DNA from: Armatimonadota bacterium
Lineage (GTDB): Bacteria; Armatimonadota; Hebobacteria; Hebobacterales; WVXJ01
Reading direction: 5' to 3'
DNA: 15,565 nucleotides
Assembly: GCA_011773575.1 (NCBI GenBank)
Contig: WVXJ01000034.1
Span: 45,543 to 61,107 of the forward strand
In this document: positions 6,353 through 12,954 of the stretch, piece by piece
How the letters are laid out: every line of letters begins with the position of its first letter
Numbering within the stretch: the first letter of the stretch is position 1
Notes under the pieces: generated by a model
Seen by the model: only the letters and a program-made list of their open reading frames with translations
The model's database searches: none
Told to the model about the DNA's origin: nothing
Program-made: the position numbers and the translations under genes

Positions 6353-6936
6353 GCGGACAGCAAGATTCCGAAAAACCTCGACGCTGTGGAGTTGTCGTTC
6401 CGGTGCCGCCCGAAATCGGCGCCCAGTTCTCGGCGGTGCATGAACGTTTTCTCCGCGAGAGGATGCACAATCCTGTGCATGTCACAGTCGTATATCCTTT
6501 CCTCCAAAAGGGCGACATAGAGTCCAGGTGCTCGATCATAGGCTCTGTCTGCAGCGAGTTTCCGATGTTCGATGTGTCGCTGAGCGAGGTGGATACGTTC
6601 CCGGAGGCAAGAGTGGTGTTTCTGAAGATTAGGGATGAAGGTAATCTTCACAGATTACATCTTCGTCTCATCCAGGCGCTTGGCCTTGAGGAAGACGAAG
6701 AGAGCGAGTTCCGCGCCTTCGAGAGAGACAATTACCTTCCTCACATCACCTTGGGCGCGGACTTTTCGCCGGCAGAGTTCAATGCGGCCTGGAGCGAACT
6801 GAGAGAGCGTAGTTTCACGGGCCAGTTCCGTGTTACAAGGCTCTGTCTTTACCAAGAAGTGGGTGAGCGGGTTTGGGAAGAAACCGCATGCTTCTCATTG
6901 AAAGGTGCAACCGGCTCGCGCTCCGAATCCGGCTAG
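6349..6936 (+). CDS. 2H phosphoesterase, LigT / 2'-5' RNA ligase family
   Basis: The 195-residue product has the two H-x-T-x signatures that define the 2H fold: HVTVVYP with H44 and T46, and PHITLG with H132 and T134, 88 residues apart as in LigT-like proteins. Family members act on 2'-5' or cyclic phosphodiester bonds in RNA or nucleotides (cyclic phosphodiesterase or ligase). The ATG overlaps the stop of the mutase gene as ATGA, so it is the third member of the operon. There is no evident chemical link to the other two enzymes. No signal peptide is seen, so it should be cytosolic. The last ten or so residues are low-complexity. The family call is firm; the substrate cannot be read from sequence. 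Confidence 0.87.
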   Translation: MSGQQDSEKPRRCGVVVPVPPEIGAQFSAVHERFLRERMHNPVHVTVVYPFLQKGDIESRCSIIGSVCSEFPMFDVSLSEVDTFPEARVVFLKIRDEGNLHRLHLRLIQALGLEEDEESEFRAFERDNYLPHITLGADFSPAEFNAAWSELRERSFTGQFRVTRLCLYQEVGERVWEETACFSLKGATGSRSESG

Positions 6937-6985
6937 TTCCGCTTAAAGAAGGCTCTTGCTGGCAGCAAGTGGAAACAAAGAAGAG

Positions 6986-7013
6986 TTGTGCTCATTTGCA
7001 GACAGGATAAACT
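6986..7013 (+). promoter_or_regulatory. weak promoter candidate before the outer-membrane protein gene
   Basis: TTGTGC (6986-6991), 16 bases, then TAAACT (7008-7013) give four matches to each consensus hexamer, roughly 55 bases ahead of the start codon. The surrounding gap, 6937-7073, otherwise shows only a short stem (CTTGCT/AGCAAG at 6955-6969) without a T run. Confidence 0.25.
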
Positions 7014-7073
7014 GATCAAAGGCTGCAATTGTCCTTAAGAGTGAAACATCCAACAAGAGAGAGGAGAAGGACC

Positions 7074-7736
7074 ATGAAGAGAACCACGCTTATAGTCAGC
7101 CTGTTAGTCGGGATCGCGCTGTGCGGATTGACGCTCTCCGCACAGGCTGCTCCTTCGCTCCGCGGCTTCACCGGCCTTTTGTTGACGCCCACGGCTGATA
7201 CCCTTGGCGCAAAGGATTACAATCTGGCCTTCTTTGCGCTTGACGCGGATGAAGGGATCGACACAACCACCTGGGCGGGGAACCTGGGACTGCCCGCGGG
7301 ACTTGAAGCGGGCATTGCTATCATCGACCCGGACAACGCCTCAAACGAAACCCTGATAAACGCCAAGTACCGGATTCGCTCAGAATCCGCCAGACGCCCC
7401 GCGCTGGCGGTGGGAGTGTTCGACCTGACAGATGAGATAGATGCCACCACCTACTTCGTTGCCAGCAAAAGCCTGCCCAAGTTGCTGAAAGAATCCGCGG
7501 AGGAGGTGGTTGCCCCCGCGTTCCATGTGGGCATTGGCGGCGGCGCCCTGGACGGCATCTTCGCGGGTTTCTCCCTCACCCTCTTAAACAAACTGACGGT
7601 AATGGTCGAATACGATACTGATAACACGAACTTTGGCGCTACCCTGCCGGTAGGCCGCGGCCTTCTCGTTCACGGCGGCTGGATCAATGACCTGGACGAT
7701 ATCGCCGTCGGGCTGAGTTACACTGAGGTCTTCTAG
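7074..7736 (+). CDS. secreted YjbH-like outer-membrane beta-barrel protein (small)
   Basis: The 220-residue product starts with a clear signal peptide: MKRTT, a hydrophobic core to about residue 20, and an A-Q-A cleavage site at 23-25. The mature protein begins with GFTGLLLTPTADTL, close to the G-G-x-G-L-x-x-T-P-T-A motif at the front of YjbH-type exopolysaccharide-export barrels. The rest alternates polar and hydrophobic residues with many Gly and short turns, as in beta-barrel strands, and the protein ends in SYTEVF with a terminal Phe, the usual signal for outer-membrane insertion. It is far shorter than true YjbH (about 700 residues), so it is perhaps an 8- to 10-strand barrel. The ATG at 7074 is preceded by GAGGAGAAGG; an in-frame upstream start would spoil the signal peptide. 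It appears to be a single-gene unit. Confidence 0.65.
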   Translation: MKRTTLIVSLLVGIALCGLTLSAQAAPSLRGFTGLLLTPTADTLGAKDYNLAFFALDADEGIDTTTWAGNLGLPAGLEAGIAIIDPDNASNETLINAKYRIRSESARRPALAVGVFDLTDEIDATTYFVASKSLPKLLKESAEEVVAPAFHVGIGGGALDGIFAGFSLTLLNKLTVMVEYDTDNTNFGATLPVGRGLLVHGGWINDLDDIAVGLSYTEVF

Positions 7737-7796
7737 CGCCGCGCCGGTGTCGAGTTACCCGTCACGCCGCTTTAAAGAACGACGCAGAACGAACGG

Positions 7797-7856
7797 ACGG
7801 CGGAGCCGCCCGTAAATATGGCTTGCCGCCGTCTGTTGCCGACAGGGCCTCGGCGG
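7797..7856 (+). other. GC-rich stem-loops between the outer-membrane protein gene and mscS
   Basis: Two stems lie in a 60-base stretch. The first is ACGGCGGAGCCGCCCGT at 7797-7813. The second pairs CCGCCG (7826-7831) with CGGCGG (7851-7856) and encloses an inner stem CTGT/ACAG (7833-7836 with 7842-7845). The GGCGG and CCGCC arms of the two stems could also pair with each other, giving alternative folds. No T run follows either. They may act as a factor-dependent terminator or 3'-end stabiliser for the preceding gene. The remainder of the 237-base gap (7737-7973) shows only a promoter candidate. Confidence 0.45.
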
Positions 7857-7869
7857 TGGAGCAATTCTT

Positions 7870-7898
7870 TTGCGTCGCGACTCAGCATCATATATAGT
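7870..7898 (+). promoter_or_regulatory. predicted promoter of the mscS-asparagine synthetase-like pair
   Basis: TTGCGT (7870-7875), 17 bases, then TATAGT (7893-7898) in a locally AT-rich patch (CATATATAGTTAAT). Transcription would start near 7905, about 70 bases before the mscS start. It lies downstream of the stem-loops, so these would not be in this transcript. Confidence 0.5.
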
Positions 7899-7973
7899 TA
7901 ATGAGGACAGTCAATCACCTCATACTGCGTCATCGGTGCCTCCACGGCTTCGAAATACTGGGAGGAAAAGATC

Positions 7974-9089
7974 ATGCTGGAAACACTGTCGAGTTCCGCG
8001 CGCGACCTGCTGGGCGCAGCAACCATTCTGGCTGCTTTCCTGTTGGCCATGCTCCTGGTGCGCTTGCTCTGGCTCAGCGTCTTTCGTCCTTTCATCAAGA
8101 GGACCAGGACTGAACTCGACGACGTGCTAATACTGCCTCTGCGCAGCCTTGTCGTATGGGGGATCCTGCTGCTGGGGATCAACCACTCGCTGGCAAGTCT
8201 GGAGGCGGTTCAAGCTAATCCTCGCTTTCTCGCGATCCTGGACAAGGTGCTGGGTGTCGCATGGGTGCTGCTCTTTGCCTGGATCGCCTGGAGGGTTTTC
8301 AGCGGAGTGCTCACCTGGTATGTGCAAAATGCCGCCGCGCGGCCAGAAGGGGCCCGTGATGTCAGCCACCAGGCGAGTTTCGCCCGCAAAGCCGTAAACA
8401 TTCTGATACTGGCAGTAGGCATCCTCTACATCCTGCGGATGCTGGAGGTCGACATAAGCCCTCTGCTCGCTGGCGGCGCCATCGGCGGCCTCGCCATTGC
8501 CCTCGCTCTGCAAGATACCCTTTCCAACTTCTTCGCAGGCATCTATCTCGCCATTGACAAACCTCTCTCTGAAGGGGATTTCATCAAACTGGAGTCGGGT
8601 GAAGAAGGATTTGTCGAAGAAATCGGCTGGCGGAACACCAAAGTGCGGCTGTGGGCGAACAACATCGTGGTAATCCCCAACTCCAAGTTGAGCCAGAGTG
8701 TAATCACGAATTACTTCCTGCCTCAACAAGAGATGTCGGTTTACGTGTGGTGCGGTGTGGCCTATGACAGTGATCTTCAACGTGTCGAAGATGTTGCCGT
8801 GGAGGTTGCCAAACAAGTCATGCAGCAAGTCGAAGGCTCTTCGCTTGACTGGGAACCGGTGGTAAGATGGAAGGAATTCGGCGACTTCGCCATTACCTTC
8901 GTGACCATTCTGCGGGTGCGCGAATTCGGTGTTCAATACGCACTCGCCTCGGAGTTCGTCAAGGCACTCCACCGCCGCTTCAAGAAAGAGGGAATCGAGA
9001 TACCGTTCCCCATTCGCACCGTAATCATGAAATCGCCCGCGCCTGCCGCCATTGATATGCAAGAGCGCGGTGAAATAGAAAGGAGTTGA
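7974..9089 (+). CDS. mscS: MscS-family mechanosensitive ion channel
   Basis: The 371-residue product fits the small-conductance mechanosensitive channel family, which opens under membrane tension to release solutes after hypo-osmotic shock. It has four membrane segments before the pore helix (about 12-37, 55-72, 88-112 and 140-158), two more than E. coli MscS, then the pore-lining helix at about 161-185 with the Gly/Ala packing motif GGLAIALALQD and the LSNFFAG kink. After it come the beta domain (LSEGDFIKL, a short VEEIGWRNTKVRL segment, and IPNSKLSQSVITNY) and the C-terminal alpha/beta domain. The ATG at 7974 follows GGGAGGAAAAG. The next gene starts 5 bases after the stop, so the two are co-transcribed. 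The pore-family call is firm; which MscS subfamily it belongs to is not. Confidence 0.95.
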   Translation: MLETLSSSARDLLGAATILAAFLLAMLLVRLLWLSVFRPFIKRTRTELDDVLILPLRSLVVWGILLLGINHSLASLEAVQANPRFLAILDKVLGVAWVLLFAWIAWRVFSGVLTWYVQNAAARPEGARDVSHQASFARKAVNILILAVGILYILRMLEVDISPLLAGGAIGGLAIALALQDTLSNFFAGIYLAIDKPLSEGDFIKLESGEEGFVEEIGWRNTKVRLWANNIVVIPNSKLSQSVITNYFLPQQEMSVYVWCGVAYDSDLQRVEDVAVEVAKQVMQQVEGSSLDWEPVVRWKEFGDFAITFVTILRVREFGVQYALASEFVKALHRRFKKEGIEIPFPIRTVIMKSPAPAAIDMQERGEIERS

Positions 9090-9094
9090 GTTTA

Positions 9095-10546
9095 ATGTCT
9101 GGTATCGCCGGAATCGCCGAGAAAGGCAAGAAAGAACTGGTCCGCAAAGCGCTGACGAAGATCGCCTATCGCGGGGGTGCCGGCCGAGTAATCCAGACGC
9201 ATGACTGCTCCACTCTGGGTCAGGTCTGGCCCAAGGCGCACTCTTCCTGCACAATCGACATTGACCGACACGGAGTTGTGCTGGACGGCGAAGTATACAA
9301 TTGGACAGATTTGGCAGTGGGGGCCACCTGTCCTGTTGATGCGCTGGAAAGCGCATATCATTCCAAAGGCCCCGAATTCGTCGCCCAAATTGACGGGCCC
9401 TTTGCGCTGGCAATTGCCCGCCCCGATGGGGTATTCCTCGCTCGAAGCCTACTGGGCCAGCCCCCTCTCTACTACGGCCGCCGCAAGGAGGCGATCTGCT
9501 TCGCTTCAGAAGTGAAGGCCCTCTTGGGATGGGCGGAGGAAATCGCCGAGTTTCCGGTCGGTCATTACTATGAGCCGGCACAGGGATTCGTACGCTGGAG
9601 AAAACTGGAGACACGTGAACCCAAAGACCTTCCCGCGGAAGAGATCGCCGCTCAACTCCGCCAGCGGCTGGTTATGTCCGTCCGCAAGCGCATCGGCGAC
9701 GGGAACATCGGCTCCTGGCTTTCCGGCGGGCTGGACTCCGCCACCATGACCGCACTCGGCAGCCGCCAGGTGCGCAGGCTCCATACCTTCGCAGTAGGTT
9801 TGGAAGGCGCGCCCGACCTTGAATGTGCGCGGACTGTCGCCGAATTCCTCGGCACAAGACACCACGAGAAGATCTGCGCTCCCGCCGAAATACTGGCAGT
9901 GCTGCCGTGGGTCATCTATCACCTGGAATCCTTCGATGCGCTGCTTATCCGTTCCAGCATAACGAATTTCCTGGTGGGCAAACTCGCCGCCGAGAGAGTT
10001 CCCGCAGTCTTCTCCGGAGAAGGCGGCGACGAGCTCTTCGCCGGCTACAACTACCTCAAAGATCTTGAGACGGAAGAACTGCCGGATGAATTGGTGGACA
10101 TCACCAAGCGGCTGCACAACACCGCTCTGCAGAGGGTTGACCGCTGTTCCTCCAGTCACGGCCTGGTGGCGAAGACCGGCTTCTTGGACCGCGATGTGCT
10201 GGATTTCGCCTTGCGGATCCCACCTGAAATGAAGATTGTCAAAGATGAAAGACAGGTAGAGAAATGGATCTTGCGGCGCGCCCTGGAGGGGCTGCTGCCG
10301 GATGATATCCTGTGCCGGCCCAAGGTGAAGTTTTGGGAGGGCGCCGGTGTGGGTAACCTCTTGGCGGCCCATGCCGAAGAGGTTGTCTCCGACAGCGAAT
10401 TTGCCGCTGGGAGGAAACTGCCGAATGGCAGTGAATTGAACACAAAAGAGGAACTCTTCTATTATCGTATCTTTAAAGAACACTTCGGCGAAGAACTTGA
10501 CCCGACGGTCGTAGGCCGAACCAAAGGAGCGCCGGTAGCTAAGTAA
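9095..10546 (+). CDS. asparagine synthetase-like protein with a Ser in place of the glutaminase Cys
   Basis: The 483-residue product has the two-domain build of class II asparagine synthetase (AsnB): an N-terminal amidotransferase domain (about 1-165) and a C-terminal ATP-dependent synthetase domain. The latter is intact, with the ATP pyrophosphatase loop SGGLDS at 210-215, FSGEGGDELFAGY at 306-318, and the FLDRDVLDFALRIP segment. The glutaminase domain is not: the start reads MSGIAGI where the family has MCGIAGI, so the catalytic Cys is Ser2, and DGE (64-66) replaces the usual NGE, losing the oxyanion Asn. Arg26 is kept. The ATG at 9095 with AGGAG nine bases upstream fixes this start. It probably uses free ammonia or another amine rather than glutamine, or makes a different amide or lactam. 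It follows mscS by 5 bases. Confidence 0.85.
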   Translation: MSGIAGIAEKGKKELVRKALTKIAYRGGAGRVIQTHDCSTLGQVWPKAHSSCTIDIDRHGVVLDGEVYNWTDLAVGATCPVDALESAYHSKGPEFVAQIDGPFALAIARPDGVFLARSLLGQPPLYYGRRKEAICFASEVKALLGWAEEIAEFPVGHYYEPAQGFVRWRKLETREPKDLPAEEIAAQLRQRLVMSVRKRIGDGNIGSWLSGGLDSATMTALGSRQVRRLHTFAVGLEGAPDLECARTVAEFLGTRHHEKICAPAEILAVLPWVIYHLESFDALLIRSSITNFLVGKLAAERVPAVFSGEGGDELFAGYNYLKDLETEELPDELVDITKRLHNTALQRVDRCSSSHGLVAKTGFLDRDVLDFALRIPPEMKIVKDERQVEKWILRRALEGLLPDDILCRPKVKFWEGAGVGNLLAAHAEEVVSDSEFAAGRKLPNGSELNTKEELFYYRIFKEHFGEELDPTVVGRTKGAPVAK

Positions 10547-10667
10547 TGCCTGAAGTTTGTATAATGTAGTGTCTATTAGTGCTATTGCAAGGAGGCAGGT
10601 TCGGGGGCCAGGAGGGCCATTCGAAGAAGGAGAAACTACGCATAGAAGGAATCGGCTTTTGCGATAA

Positions 10668-10721
10668 GCGCAAGGCCCCGCGCCTTGCGCCTATATTGTG
10701 GCCCGGTCTTGACGCCGGGCC
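10668..10721 (+). other. two strong adjacent stem-loops in the leader before the GH13 gene
   Basis: The first stem pairs GCGCAAGG (10668-10675) with CCTTGCGC (10683-10690) around a 7-base loop. The second pairs GGCCCGG (10700-10706) with CCGGGCC (10715-10721) around an 8-base loop. A smaller GCTT/AAGC pair lies just before them. Neither is followed by a T run, so they are not standard intrinsic terminators. They sit in the 254-base gap (10547-10800) between the asparagine synthetase-like gene and the GH13 gene, about 80 bases before the GH13 ribosome site. I do not recognise them as a known riboswitch. Confidence 0.5.
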
Positions 10722-10800
10722 TGGGAAAATGATAGGTGAGAAGCGGCAAAATGGCGCCGTCGAAATTATTGGAGTAAGATATAAGAGGGAGTAGGTCTCA

Positions 10801-12810
10801 ATGGGTAAGGCATCTGGTGAGAGTATCGTATTGAACACCACAGGCGGAGAAGTCTGGGCCTGGCAGAAGAAGGTTACCGGCAAGATCTTCTGTGGCGGCA
10901 AGAAATGCACAGACATTTCGTTACATGTCAATGGCACCAAGGTGGAGGTGGAACGGAACGGAGATGAGTTCTCCGCCGTCATACCCCTAACGGGAGCAAA
11001 GAATCGCGTCATCGCTACCTGCCGCAATGCGGGCAACAAGAAGCGTGAGTCGAAAGAGATCATCTTCACACAGCGACTCAGGAACGCACCTACCGCCAGA
11101 GTCCACATGTCAATAGACTCCGAAGGAATCGCGCTGGAAGGCGGCAAGAGCCAGCCCAGTGAAGTGGACGGAGCGCCTATCGTCAAATACATCTGGAGGG
11201 CGCGGAAAGACAACCCCTCCCATATACCAATCAAGTACTCGCTGGGCCCCACCAGGGACGAGAGTATCTTGCTTATCCCGCCCACGGTTGATGGTGAATA
11301 CTACTTCTCCTTAAAGGTTGTGGATGCAAAAGGCAGATCCGACACCACCACCACCTACTTCGTGGTGGAGAAAGGGAAACCGCGGCTGGTCAAGTGGGAG
11401 ACGGAAAATACGGCCTGGATGGAGAATGCGGTCATCTACGGTGTGGTACCCCATAACTTCGGCCCCCATGGTTTCCGCAGCGTAATTGAAAAGCTCGACT
11501 ACCTGAAAAATCTGGGGATCAATGCTATCTGGCTGGCACCATGCAATGTGACGCCAACCAAGCGTCACGGTTATGCGGTAAGCGGTTATTTCAATCTCCG
11601 CAGGGATTATGGGACAAAGGCCGAGTTCAAGAAGTTGGTGAAAGAGGCTCATGCCCGCGGCATTAAAGTGCTGATGGACTTCGTCCCCAACCATTCCTCC
11701 GTTGAACATCCCTACATGAGACACGCCCAGGCCCACGGAGATGCCTCACCCTATTACGATTTCTACGACCGGGACGAGATTGACAAGGAACATACCTATT
11801 ACTTCTACTGGCTCTATCTTCCCAACCTCAACTATGAGAACCCGGAGGTCCGCCGCTGGATGACCGAAGCCTTCGCCTACTGGGTGCGGGAGTTCGATGT
11901 GGACGGCTTCCGCGTCGATGTGGCCTGGGGAATCAGACAGCGGAGACCTGACTACTGGCTCAAGTGGCGGCAGGAACTCAAGCGCATAAGGCCTGATCTT
12001 CTCCTTCTCGCCGAAGCCAGCGCGCGGGATTCGTATTACTTTTCCGAGGGCTTTGATGCCGCCTATGACTGGACCGACAACCTGGGCCAATGGGCCTGGG
12101 ATGGGGTCTTCGATGTCACCCGCCGGATACCGCTGCGGCTCCATCGCGCCTTGACCAATGAGGGGCGGGGATTCCACGACGATGCCCTCATCTTCCGTTT
12201 CCTCAACAACAACGACACCGCTGAGCGGTTCATCACCCGCTATGGACTCAAACTCACGAAAGTGGCTGCGGCACTGTTACTCACCTTGCCCGGTATCCCC
12301 TGCATTTATACGGGTCAGGAAGTGGGGGAGGAGTTTGAACCATACAAGACCATGGAGCCCATCTCTTTCAAGGATGAGCGCGGGCTTCGCAAGTATTACA
12401 AGAAGTTGATCACCTTGCGCAAACGGATCGCCAGCCTTCACTCCCGCCACTGGGAAGCTTTGCGGGTACACTCGAGGCAGCCGGTGTATGCGTATTTGCG
12501 CCACGCAGGCCCTTCCGATCCGCCCGCCCTTGTGGTGCTGAACTTCCTCGACCATAAGGCGGTGGTGCATATCCCCATTCCCAAAGGGCTTGCCGCCAAG
12601 TGCAAGGTCTTCACTCAGGCCGATTGGCTGCAGGATATGCTGAATGATGAGCAGGTAGAGGTTGGTAAAGGACACGGCGGGATCAGCATACAAGTCCCGG
12701 CCTCGGGCGCGAGGATATTGATGGAGGCGAAAGGCCGGAAGCTGCCTCGCAAGAAAGCAAGGCTTCGCCTGGGACGAGACGACTTCCGCCAGGAAGACCT
12801 GCTGGATTAG
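10801..12810 (+). CDS. GH13 alpha-amylase-family glycosidase with N-terminal Ig-like domains
   Basis: The 669-residue product hydrolyses or transfers alpha-glucans. The GH13 barrel starts near residue 211. Conserved regions: I, DFVPNH (293-298); II, GFRVDVAW with the nucleophile D373; III, LLAEAS with the acid/base E405; and V-like, LPNLN (340-344). Region IV reads FLNNND, so D472 is kept but the usual His before it is N471. The HGYAVSGY stretch (256-263) lacks both Asp of the common HGYDVTDY form. Ahead of the barrel are two beta-rich segments, about 1-97 and 98-197, that look like a glucodextranase-type Ig domain and a PKD-like domain. A beta-sandwich follows the barrel, then a basic tail. 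No signal peptide is seen, so it acts in the cytosol or is exported another way. The ATG follows GAGGGAG at a 9-base gap. Confidence 0.9.
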   Translation: MGKASGESIVLNTTGGEVWAWQKKVTGKIFCGGKKCTDISLHVNGTKVEVERNGDEFSAVIPLTGAKNRVIATCRNAGNKKRESKEIIFTQRLRNAPTARVHMSIDSEGIALEGGKSQPSEVDGAPIVKYIWRARKDNPSHIPIKYSLGPTRDESILLIPPTVDGEYYFSLKVVDAKGRSDTTTTYFVVEKGKPRLVKWETENTAWMENAVIYGVVPHNFGPHGFRSVIEKLDYLKNLGINAIWLAPCNVTPTKRHGYAVSGYFNLRRDYGTKAEFKKLVKEAHARGIKVLMDFVPNHSSVEHPYMRHAQAHGDASPYYDFYDRDEIDKEHTYYFYWLYLPNLNYENPEVRRWMTEAFAYWVREFDVDGFRVDVAWGIRQRRPDYWLKWRQELKRIRPDLLLLAEASARDSYYFSEGFDAAYDWTDNLGQWAWDGVFDVTRRIPLRLHRALTNEGRGFHDDALIFRFLNNNDTAERFITRYGLKLTKVAAALLLTLPGIPCIYTGQEVGEEFEPYKTMEPISFKDERGLRKYYKKLITLRKRIASLHSRHWEALRVHSRQPVYAYLRHAGPSDPPALVVLNFLDHKAVVHIPIPKGLAAKCKVFTQADWLQDMLNDEQVEVGKGHGGISIQVPASGARILMEAKGRKLPRKKARLRLGRDDFRQEDLLD

Positions 12811-12826
12811 TGGCTGAATCCCAGTG

Positions 12827-12845
12827 ATTCGCTCGTGAATTTTTT
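12827..12845 (+). terminator. weak intrinsic terminator candidate after the GH13 gene
   Basis: ATTCG pairs with TGAAT (one G-U pair) around a four-base loop at 12827-12840, followed directly by six T (12840-12845). The stem is short and AT-rich, so termination would be partial at best; the GH42 gene may still be read through from upstream. Confidence 0.35.
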
Positions 12846-12940
12846 CTCAGGAGTAGCAGGAAATATGCTATCCTTACCACTTGTATGAGTGACGCCGGAT
12901 CAGCGCGCCCTCGAACGGCAGAATACATATTTAGCCCTAT

Positions 12941-12945
12941 GGAGG
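12941..12945 (+). promoter_or_regulatory. ribosome binding site deciding the GTG start of the GH42 gene
   Basis: GGAGG stands nine bases before the GTG at 12955. The frame is open back to a GTG at 12889, but that one has no ribosome site and would add 22 residues unlike the family's usual front end. Confidence 0.75.
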
Positions 12946-12954
12946 TTACACACT

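Noticed and set aside
6955..6969. CTTGCT/AGCAAG stem as terminator of the mutase operon
   Set aside because: Loop of three bases and no T run follows, so intrinsic termination is unlikely.
8127..9614. 495-codon open frame on the minus strand
   Set aside because: It spans the antisense of two unrelated, well-supported genes (mscS and the asparagine synthetase-like gene), which a real gene would not do.
9506..10483. 325-codon open frame on the minus strand
   Set aside because: It is antisense to the asparagine synthetase-like gene and has no recognisable motif.
10537..10565. TATAAT at 10560-10565 just after the asparagine synthetase-like gene as a promoter for the GH13 gene
   Set aside because: A good -10 but no acceptable -35 at 16-18 bases upstream (AGCTAA); too weak to list as a feature, though a promoter in this gap is likely.
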